Assembly: GCA_035942915.1 (NCBI GenBank)
Contig: DASZCR010000009.1
Span: forward strand, 1 to 23,232
Reading direction: 5' to 3'
Length of the DNA: 23,232 nt
Origin: DASZCR01 sp035942915
GTDB lineage: Bacteria > Acidobacteriota > Blastocatellia > Pyrinomonadales > Pyrinomonadaceae
The notes under the pieces were generated by a model. That model did no database searches, was not told where the DNA came from, and saw only the letters and a list, made by a program, of their open reading frames with translations. Below, piece after piece: positions 8,083-15,500 of this stretch. The stretch's first letter is position 1. The number at the start of each line of letters is the position of its first letter. The position numbers and the translations under genes were made by a program.

Positions 8083-9327
8083 TCAATTTTTGGACGGAGG
8101 AGACGCAGGAGACGGCGGCGTGTCAAACTTCGCGTCCTCGACCGCAACGTTGTGCTTGACCTCCGTGAGCTTCCGGCTCCACTGGATGCCCGGACGCGAC
8201 CAATGCAGGGAGAACGGCAGCCTCACGCCGTCAACCTGCCGGTAGTCGTCATAACGGATTTGGAAGGGGTACGAACCCAAGACCGATTTCACTTCGAGCC
8301 TGCGCTGGATGAGCAGTCCCGTCGCGGTGTCGAAGAAGAGCGTCTCGGTCGTGCCTTCGGGCGTGGTCGCGTTGACGACGTAAGCTTCCTGTTCGCCGAC
8401 CTTCTGTTTCCCAGCCAGTTTCAGGTTGGTGTATAGCTGCGCGAGGCGCGCGCCGAAGAAGAACTCCGCATCGCGCTTCGTCAAGGCCAGCAGTTCTTTC
8501 GTTATCTCGCCTGAGCCGCGACTATCCTGCGCCCAACCCTCCGCCCCGTTGAAGGCCGAGTAGAAGGAGAAGTTCGGATAGTTGACGGCGGTGAAAATTT
8601 TGTCGGGAGCTTTCTGATAAATCTCCGTCGGGACAACCGTGCCGTCGGCGTTGACGCGCGAGCCTTTGACGTGGCGCGTGGTGAGCGCGGCGAGCGCGGC
8701 CTTGCCGCCGATGGCTTCGACGTACTTGTCGAGCACCTGCTCGACGGTCGGCAGAGGCGCTTCGGGTGTGGCGTTGGCGGCGGCGGCCGACGGCGGCGCT
8801 GCTCCGGCGGGCGCGACCGTCAGAGCCGGAATCGCCGCCGGACGCGGAGAGCCTCTGTGGCAGGTGTTGCAGGTAACGACAGTCTGCCCGCCGAAGTTGG
8901 TGTCGTTGATGTTGCGCATCATCTGAATCATCCGCCGCGCGGTCTGCTTGGTCGGCTTGTCGTCTTTCTCGAAAGCGCCGCCGCCGACGTGGCAGTAGTT
9001 GCAGTTGACGCCGAGCGAAGAGGCGATAAAGGTCATCGCCGATTGCAACTCGGAGGCGGGCATCCCTTTGAACACCTGTATGTTCTTATAGCGTTGCTCG
9101 GCCGTCCTGACCTGCGCCGCCGCCGTCTGCGCCTGATGCGGCGAGACGGCGGCAGCAGCAGCGTTCGTGACGTTGGCGTGGCTGTCCGTGCGCGGCTGCC
9201 AGTGCGTTGTCGCCCATGCTGGCGCGGAGTCTACGGGGCGCGTGGTGCGTTGGGCGTTGGCTAAGAGCAGCGGCAATGACAGGAGCGTGACGGCGATGCA
9301 GATGTTGCGTATGAGATGCCTGCTCAT
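8083..9327 (-). CDS. Exported di-haem c-type cytochrome, reaction-centre cytochrome type, with C-terminal extension
   Basis: This 414-residue protein begins with a signal peptide (IAVTLLSLPLLLANA, cleavage near residue 25). Two CxxCH haem sites follow: CNYCH at 109-113, preceded by AMTFIASSLGV, and CNTCH at 153-157, preceded by RRMIQMMRNI. Upstream methionines in both are plausible axial ligands. KNIQVFKGMPASEL and this haem pair match the photosynthetic-reaction-centre cytochrome c subunit family, which is abundant in non-photosynthetic Acidobacteria, so no photosynthesis is implied. An Ala/Pro-rich linker (about 160-195) leads to a roughly 220-residue beta-rich-looking domain that I would compare with LolA/LolB-type lipoprotein-sorting folds, with low certainty. 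The start at ATG 9327 is supported by GAGGA 5 bases upstream and by the signal peptide. It sits 26 bases after the flavoprotein gene. Probably a periplasmic electron carrier; its partner is unknown. Confidence 0.88.
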   Translation of the reverse strand: MSRHLIRNICIAVTLLSLPLLLANAQRTTRPVDSAPAWATTHWQPRTDSHANVTNAAAAAVSPHQAQTAAAQVRTAEQRYKNIQVFKGMPASELQSAMTFIASSLGVNCNYCHVGGGAFEKDDKPTKQTARRMIQMMRNINDTNFGGQTVVTCNTCHRGSPRPAAIPALTVAPAGAAPPSAAAANATPEAPLPTVEQVLDKYVEAIGGKAALAALTTRHVKGSRVNADGTVVPTEIYQKAPDKIFTAVNYPNFSFYSAFNGAEGWAQDSRGSGEITKELLALTKRDAEFFFGARLAQLYTNLKLAGKQKVGEQEAYVVNATTPEGTTETLFFDTATGLLIQRRLEVKSVLGSYPFQIRYDDYRQVDGVRLPFSLHWSRPGIQWSRKLTEVKHNVAVEDAKFDTPPSPASPPSKN

Positions 9328-9332
9328 AAGTG

Positions 9333-9337
9333 TCCTC
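9333..9337 (-). promoter_or_regulatory. Shine-Dalgarno of the reaction-centre-type cytochrome gene
   Basis: GAGGA followed by 5 bases (CACTT) and ATG 9327. It fixes the start in front of the signal peptide and rejects a 33-codon upstream extension. Confidence 0.65.
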
Positions 9338-9353
9338 GCTTTGTTTGTGCGCC

Positions 9354-10919
9354 TTAAGCGGGCGCGAGAATCTGGTTTCTCAGGAACTCCTGCAATGGCT
9401 CGACGTGCTGCTCGTGCTTCACCCACTCGCCGCCGAGGTCTTCCAGAAGGTGCTGCTCCGAGATGAAGTTCGCTCCTGAGTAATGGCGTATCACGGGATG
9501 CAGGAAAGTGCTCCGTTGGGCCTGACCCGTGTCGGGGAAGCGTTCGATGTTGAACGGGTCGCCGACGATTTTACCGAACTCAAGCGTAGCCGTGTAGTAA
9601 TGTTCGTTTTCGCCGAAGCTGCTCTCCTTGATGTAGTCCACCGGTAGCTCCTCGTAGTAGCGCGCCTCTGTGCCGTCTTTCGAGACGACGATGAGGTCGC
9701 AGAGGAAACCGAACTGCTGCCACAGCGCGGAGCTTGTATTGATTCTTTTGAGGAAGGCTTCGGCGATGCCTTCGGGCGTCGGGGTGACGGCGTAGGAAGG
9801 CCACTCGACGCCGTGATACTTGCGTTCGAGGATATGCCAGAGGGCGCGCACGTTGTAGCGGAAACCGTGAATGAAGCCGGAGGTCGTCTTCTTGAAGTCG
9901 CGCATCTGCGTGAGCGTCCCGACGAAGTAGAGGTCTGCGACGTTCGTCGATTCCCACTCGCAGGTCTGTTCGGGGAAGCGGTCTTTGATGACGAGGTTCG
10001 GCCGCGCCGATTCGTCGAAGACAGAGGCGTCGAAACGAAAGCCCGTGCAGGCCAGCACGCGGTCGTAGAGCAACACTTCCTTTTCGCCGTTGGCGTGAGA
10101 GTAGTTGAAGGAGACGGCGAGTTTGCCATCGCGGCGTTCGATTTTTTCGACGCAGGCGTCTATCACCGCGTTCTGAGTTTTCAGTTGATAGGTATCGAGG
10201 AAGTTGTTGTTGACGGCGCGGAGATGTCCGACGAAGTGTGTCTTCCATGCCAGATTGAGCGGCTGCGGGCTGGCGATGTGAATCACGGCGGCCGTCTCGA
10301 TGAGGTTGTCGGCCGTCTCGAAGCCGGAGTTGCCCTTGCCGATAATCAAGACCTTCTGGTTGATAAACTCCTGCGGGTCGGTTGACATCTCCGTGTAGGG
10401 TTCGGTCAACTCGATGCCGGGGATGTCGGGCAGGTAAGGCCGTGTGAAGCCGGTGGCGATGATGACGCGCCGCGCAGAGTAGGTGTTTCCCTGCTCGTCT
10501 CGCAAGGTGAAGCGCCCGTCCTCTTTGGCGATGTTGGCGACGCGCGTGTGGTACTTGATTTTCAGGTTGTAGTGCGCGGCGTAGTCGCAGAGATAGCGGA
10601 CGAGTTCGTCGGCGGGCGGGAAGTATTTTTTGGTGTAGTTCTTGAAGAGCATCTCTTCGCTGTCGCTGATAAGCGAGTTCCAGTCGAAACGCATGTTCAC
10701 TTCCGGGTCGTCATAGCCGGTGTAAACCTTGTTGCTGGAAATCAGCGTGCGGTGGCGCGGATATCTTTTGAAGAATGTGCCGGGGGTTTCGCCCGCTTCG
10801 AGTATTAGATAATCCCTGCCCGCTTTCTCGAAAAAGTAGCCCAGTTGCAACCCCGCCGGGCCTGCGCCGATGATGATGTAGTCGTGCTCGAACGTCTTCG
10901 AGTGTTCAGGCTGCGTCAT
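9354..10919 (-). CDS. FAD/NAD(P)-dependent oxidoreductase, FOXRED2-like (flavin-containing monooxygenase superfamily)
   Basis: The 521-residue product has an N-terminal FAD Rossmann motif (IIGAGPAGLQ, glycines 18, 20 and 23) and a second dinucleotide motif GKGNSGFETA beginning at Gly194, for NAD(P)H. Blocks such as FFKRYPRHRTLIS, FDWNSL, HFVGHLRAVNN, LDTYQLK, SGFIHGFRYNVRA and the C-terminal FLHPVIRHYSG align by eye with human FOXRED2 (ERFAD) along most of the length. That similarity is from memory, not a search. The canonical FxGxxxHxxx(F/W) fingerprint of N-hydroxylating FMOs and Baeyer-Villiger enzymes is not obvious. No signal peptide is present, so it should be cytoplasmic. ATG 10919 has AGGAG 5 bases upstream, while a TTG five codons earlier would lie on top of that site. 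It lies between the two cytochrome genes. Likely role: oxidation of the peptide, a building block or a redox partner; the substrate is unknown. Confidence 0.85.
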   Translation of the reverse strand: MTQPEHSKTFEHDYIIIGAGPAGLQLGYFFEKAGRDYLILEAGETPGTFFKRYPRHRTLISSNKVYTGYDDPEVNMRFDWNSLISDSEEMLFKNYTKKYFPPADELVRYLCDYAAHYNLKIKYHTRVANIAKEDGRFTLRDEQGNTYSARRVIIATGFTRPYLPDIPGIELTEPYTEMSTDPQEFINQKVLIIGKGNSGFETADNLIETAAVIHIASPQPLNLAWKTHFVGHLRAVNNNFLDTYQLKTQNAVIDACVEKIERRDGKLAVSFNYSHANGEKEVLLYDRVLACTGFRFDASVFDESARPNLVIKDRFPEQTCEWESTNVADLYFVGTLTQMRDFKKTTSGFIHGFRYNVRALWHILERKYHGVEWPSYAVTPTPEGIAEAFLKRINTSSALWQQFGFLCDLIVVSKDGTEARYYEELPVDYIKESSFGENEHYYTATLEFGKIVGDPFNIERFPDTGQAQRSTFLHPVIRHYSGANFISEQHLLEDLGGEWVKHEQHVEPLQEFLRNQILAPA

Positions 10920-10924
10920 AATTT

Positions 10925-10929
10925 CTCCT
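10925..10929 (-). promoter_or_regulatory. Shine-Dalgarno of the FOXRED2-like gene
   Basis: AGGAG followed by 5 bases (AAATT) and ATG 10919; the strongest ribosome site in the window. It decides between this ATG and an upstream TTG. Confidence 0.7.
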
Positions 10930-10999
10930 CTCAATTTTCAGACATCGGGTCGATGTGTTAACAGTAGTAGCCGCATCTACGTCTCGGAGCGAGCGCGGG

Positions 11000-12523
11000 T
11001 CAGAGCGTTTTCAGGAAGGCGATGAGGGCTTTGCGGTCGCGCTCGTCGAGGTCGAGGCCGAAGGGATGTCCCTTGACGGCGCGCGTCTTGACGCCTGCGC
11101 CGACGAAGCCGGTCGGGACGTAGTCTTCGCGCAGGCGGCGCGGGTCGAACCAATCTTCGAGAGTGGCGACCGAGCCGTTGTGCTCGAAGGGGCCGCGATA
11201 CCAGACGCCTTTGAGCGAAGGTACTTTGTAATAGCCCGTGCCCCGACGCGTCTTGAGCGAAAGGTTCGGGTCTGTCCCGACCGAACGCGCCATGATGTCG
11301 AACTTCTTCAAGTGCTCTTCGGGCACTGTGAAACCATCGACGGGGGTCAGCTTGTTGTTGGTGTAGAGCGGCGGCGTATGACAGGTGGCGCAGCCCTCTT
11401 CGTGGAAGATGCGTCGGCCGCGCGCCGCCTCGCGTGTGAACTTGTTCGGATTCGGCGGCGGCTTGAGCGAGTAGAGATAGAGCGCGGCGGCGTAGAGTTG
11501 TTCGTCGCTGTAGCGCGCCATCCTTGAGTAGTCGGGCGCTCGTCCCAGAGGCGAAAAGTCGTTGAAGTGGTCGAGCAGGTCTGCGCCCTGCACGAGCGCC
11601 ATGTAGCGCATCAGGTCTTCAATCGACTGATGGCGGACGAAGCCCGTGTGGTCGAGATAACGCCTCTCTTTGACGCCGATGAGGTCGGGCACTTGCGGCG
11701 GGAAGAAGACGCTGCTGCCGAAGCGCGTGATGACGCCGGGAGGAATCGCCCTGTAAGTGTCGGCGAACTCTTCGACCGACATCTGGCCGAGTTTCGCGTG
11801 CGGGTCGGCTTCGAGCCAAGGGGCGGAGAAGAGTTGACGGCCGAGCAGGTGAAGAATCTGCTGCGGGATGCGCGTGCCGAAGGCCGACGAGAAGACGCGG
11901 TCGAAGGGGAAGTTGCCCTGCGCGCCTTTGATGATGGAGCCATCGGGCATCACGCGCGTATGGCACATCGCGCACGAGAACTCGCCGACCTGAACCTGTC
12001 CCTTCTCGCGTATGACGTAACGATAGAAGGGCATCGTGCCGTCTTTCGCCACCGGGACACCGTGCTTCTTGTACCACTCCGGGTCTCGCAGTTCTTCGAC
12101 CGTCGTCAGTTGGTTGCGCGTAATCGGCGCGTCGAAAACCACCTCACCGGCTTTAATCCAATCGGCTGTGGTCTTGAGTTGCGCGGCGTCGAAAGCCACC
12201 TGCGGCTCTTGCTGTTTGAGCCACTCCATGTAGCCGGGCGGCTCTTTGCCGGGCGCGTAGACGGGATAACTTTTCAGAATCGTCCGCGCAGGGATGCGAT
12301 AGTAGTCTTCGGCCGTCGCATGTACGAGTTTGACTTTGGAATCGGCCAGCGGCAATTCCAACATCGTGAGCGCCTTGTCGTCCCACATGCGCGGCACGGG
12401 CGGGGGCACATCGCTCGCGGGCTTCTTCTTCGGTCGCGGCCGTTGCTGGCTGTGGACGAGGATGAAGAGGCTGAAGAAGAGGAACAGGCCGAGAGTCGAA
12501 AACTTGACGGCTCGCTTAATCAT
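11000..12523 (-). CDS. Exported di-haem c-type cytochrome, CcP/MauG-like
   Basis: The 507-residue product has a signal peptide or anchor (TLGLFLFFSLFILVHS, residues about 10-25) followed by a Pro/Lys-rich stretch. Two haem-binding motifs are far apart: CAMCH at 184-188 and CATCH at 378-382. The spacing and the C-terminal block YKVPSLKGVWYRGPFEHNG, with EDWFDPRR after it, resemble di-haem cytochrome c peroxidase/MauG-family proteins. At about 507 residues it is longer than classic bacterial CcPs (about 320-350), with an extra N-terminal region of some 150 residues. ATG 12523 is chosen because AGGAG lies 7 bases upstream and the signal peptide starts at once; extending the frame into the NRPS gene gives an Arg/Ser-rich, unconvincing sequence. 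Its ribosome site overlaps the NRPS stop, suggesting coupled translation. The role may be peroxide reduction or oxidative tailoring in the periplasm; the substrate is unknown. A RoxA-like di-haem oxygenase is a less likely alternative. Confidence 0.85.
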   Translation of the reverse strand: MIKRAVKFSTLGLFLFFSLFILVHSQQRPRPKKKPASDVPPPVPRMWDDKALTMLELPLADSKVKLVHATAEDYYRIPARTILKSYPVYAPGKEPPGYMEWLKQQEPQVAFDAAQLKTTADWIKAGEVVFDAPITRNQLTTVEELRDPEWYKKHGVPVAKDGTMPFYRYVIREKGQVQVGEFSCAMCHTRVMPDGSIIKGAQGNFPFDRVFSSAFGTRIPQQILHLLGRQLFSAPWLEADPHAKLGQMSVEEFADTYRAIPPGVITRFGSSVFFPPQVPDLIGVKERRYLDHTGFVRHQSIEDLMRYMALVQGADLLDHFNDFSPLGRAPDYSRMARYSDEQLYAAALYLYSLKPPPNPNKFTREAARGRRIFHEEGCATCHTPPLYTNNKLTPVDGFTVPEEHLKKFDIMARSVGTDPNLSLKTRRGTGYYKVPSLKGVWYRGPFEHNGSVATLEDWFDPRRLREDYVPTGFVGAGVKTRAVKGHPFGLDLDERDRKALIAFLKTL

Positions 12524-12530
12524 CGTATGT

Positions 12531-12536
12531 CTCCTA
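12531..12536 (-). promoter_or_regulatory. Overlapping NRPS stop codon and Shine-Dalgarno (TAGGAG)
   Basis: The TAG stop of the 3017-residue NRPS (12536-12534) is part of TAGGAG, which serves as ribosome site for ATG 12523 at a spacing of 7. This arrangement suggests termination-reinitiation coupling between the terminal NRPS and the di-haem cytochrome. Confidence 0.7.
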
Positions 12537-15500
12537 CGAGGTAAGAACCTGCGAGTCTGACTCTTGCAGACAGGATTGCAGACGCGCAGCCAAAATCTGA
12601 ACGTTAGGCTCGGCGAAGAGCGTGAAGTGGTTGCCCGGTATCGAATGAACTTCGACGGGCTGCCGGGAGAGTGCGCCCCAACCGAGCGTCGGGTCTTGGT
12701 AGACTTCAAATTTCGTGTCCCCCGCGTCGTGAGGCAATGGCTCTTCAGAGCGGAAGACCGTGATGCGTTTCGGGTACGGGCGCGGCGCGTAGAGCGTCTG
12801 CGCGCGGAGGTTGATTCGCGCGGCGTCGAGCATGGCCTGCATCTGCGATGCGTCGAGGTCAAGCGAGGCCGTCGCGTCCACGAGTCGCACCTGTTCGAGC
12901 AGATAGTCGAGTCGCTCTTGCGGTGTCAGCGGGCGCAGACGTGCGGCCGAGAGCGTCACGTTATGCAAACGCGCGAGGCCGACGAGCAGCGTTATCTCGT
13001 CGTCGGCTTCCGTCGCTTGCGCGCCGGGACGCGGCGCGGCCGAATCGAGCATGGCAAGGAGGCTGACTTCGTGTCCGGCCTCTTCCAACTGCTGCGCCAT
13101 CTCGAAGGCGACGACGCCGCCGAACGACCAGCCGCCTATCCGGTAAGGCCCTTCCGGCTGCACTTGCCTCATCGCTTTGACGTAATCGGCAGCCATCTCC
13201 GCAAGGTTCCGGTAAGGCTCGCGGCCGTTCTCGAAGGCGGGCGTTTGCAGCGCGTAGAGCGGTTGGTCAAGCCCCAGATGCTGCGCCAGCGTGACGTACC
13301 TGTGAACCGAGCCGGTCACTTCATGCACGCAGAAGAAGGGAGACTTCGAGCCTGTGGGTTGAATGGCGACGACGGGCGTCGCGGTGGCGGCTTCCGCTTC
13401 TTCGCGCAGCATCGCGGCAAGGTGCTGGATGGTCGCTCCCTGAAAGAAGGAGGCGAGCGCAATATCGCGCCCGAAGCGTTTTTTAATCTGCCCTATCAGT
13501 CGCAGCGTGAGGAACGAGTGGCCGCCTAGCTCGAAGAAGTTATCGGTCGTCCCGACGGGGCGAATGTCCAGAATCTCCTCCCACAACTGCGCGAGTTGTC
13601 TTTCCAGTTGGTCGCGCGGCGCGACGTATGTGCCGTGCGATTCGTCGCGCGCATGACCGGGCGCGGGCAGCGCGCGACGGTCAATCTTGCCGTTGAGCGT
13701 AAGCGGGAACTTATCGACGAAGACGAAGGCGGACGGCAACATGTATTCCGGCAACCTGCCCGCGATGAAGCCGCGCAACTCGGCAACCGGGATGGAAGTC
13801 TCCTGAGCCATCACGTAAGCGACGAGGCGCTGATTGCCCGGCTCGTCCTCGCGCACGACGACGACCGCCTGAGCAACCTGCGGATGCTGGTCGAGCGCCG
13901 ATTCGACCTCGCCCAACTCGATGCGATAGCCGCGCACCTTCACCTGCTGGTCGCAGCGCCCGAAGTATTCCACTTCGCCGCTCGGCAGGTAGCGCACGAG
14001 GTCTCCGGTCTTGTAGAGACGCGCGCCGGGAACTGCCGAGAAGGGATGCGGGACGAAGCGCTCGGCCGTCAGTTCAGGACGGTTCAGATAGCCGCGCGCC
14101 AGTCCTTCGCCGCCGATGTGTAGTTCGCCATAGACTCCGATGGGCGCAGGCTCTCCGCGCGCATCCAGCACATAGAACTGCGTATTCTGAATCGGGCGAC
14201 CAATGCTCACGCGCCCGGCCGTCTCTTTCACCTCCGAGGCGGCCGACCAGATGGTTGTCTCCGTCGGGCCATAGAGATTCCAGACGCTAGGGCTGCGCGC
14301 GGCCAACTCGCGCGCCAGTTCCCAGGGCAGAGCCTCGCCGCCGCAGAGCACTTTGAGAGGCGTCGTGCCTTGCCATCCGGCTTCCAACAGCAGACGCCAC
14401 GTGACGGGCGTCGCCTGCATCGCAGTCACGCCGTCCTGTTCGAGATGTTGCAAAAGCAGCGCGCCATCGGCAGCGGCCTCGCGGCTCGCGACGACGACGC
14501 ATCCGCCGACCGTCAACGGCAGAAACAGTTCAAGACCCGCGATGTCGAATGAGAGCGTGGTGACGGCGAGCAGTTTGTCGTCTGCGGTGAGACCGGGCTG
14601 ACGCCGCATCGAGTCGAGCAGGTTGACGAGCGCGCGATGTGTGACGACGACGCCTTTCGGCTTGCCGGTCGAACCCGACGTGTAGAGCACGTAAGCGGCG
14701 TTTTCCATCTCCGCGCGGCTCGCAAACGCTTCGCGGCTCCCGTCGGCGTCGGCCTCCTCGTCGTCAATATTCAACAGGCTCAGTCCGCCCTTTGCCCACA
14801 TCTCTGCCAGACGCTCGCCCGCCGCTCCGGCCGTCAACACGACTTCGACCGACGCATCCTCAATCATGTAACGCAAACGCTCTAAGGGATAGCTCGCGTC
14901 CAGAGGCACATAAGCCGCGCCCGCCTTGAGCACTCCCAACAATGCGACGACCATCTCCGCAGAGCGTTCGACGAGCACGCCCACCAGCGATTCCGCGCCG
15001 ACTCCCCGACGGCGCAAACGCCTCGCAACTTTGTCTGCTCGCTCGTTCAACTGCGCATAAGTGAGCCGCTCCTTCATGTCAACCAACGCGACGGCGTCGG
15101 GCGTCTGCTCGACCTGTCGCGCGAAGAGTTGCGGCAGCGTCAGAGGCGGCACGGGCGCGGCCGTCGCGTTGCACTCTTGCAGGAGGAAGCGACGCTCCTC
15201 TGCGGTCAGGAGTGGAAGTTCGGAGAGACGCCGCGAAGGGTTTGCGACGACCGCTTCGAGCAGGACGCGGAAATGTGCGAGCATCCGCGCGACCGTCTCG
15301 CCCTCAAAGAGGTCTGTGTTGTAGCCGAGAGAACAGGCGAGGCCGTGCGCGCTCTCCGTTATCGAAAGCGTCAGGTCGAACTGCGCCGCGCCGCCGTCAA
15401 AGGGCACGTCGGTCAAGACCAGTCCCGGCAATTCGAGCGCGCCTGTGGGAGCGTTCTGCAAGGTGAACATGACCTGAAAGATGGGCGAGCGGCTCACGTC

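Noticed and set aside
8052..8147. N-terminal extension of KMO by 32 codons
   Set aside because: It is Arg-rich, would overlap the end of the cytochrome gene, and KMO homologues start right before the FAD motif as at ATG 8051.
6732..8159. Long plus-strand reading frame opposite the KMO gene, and similar plus-strand frames at 3784-4986, 11567-12544 and 16491-17708
   Set aside because: They are antisense shadows of high-GC coding sequence. Translations are Arg/Ala-rich with no recognisable motif, while the minus frames encode clear families.
8083..9327. Photosynthesis gene
   Set aside because: The cytochrome belongs to a reaction-centre family by motif, but no reaction-centre or pigment gene is present and the family is common in non-phototrophs.
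10942..10956. 6-bp hairpin (ACATCG/CGATGT) between the di-haem cytochrome and FOXRED2-like genes as a terminator
   Set aside because: The stem is short and no T-run follows on the minus strand, so I see no case for termination.
12524..12862. 113-codon upstream extension of the di-haem cytochrome frame into the NRPS gene
   Set aside because: The extension is Ser/Arg-rich and lies antiphase within the thioesterase coding sequence. ATG 12523 has a good ribosome site and an immediate signal peptide.
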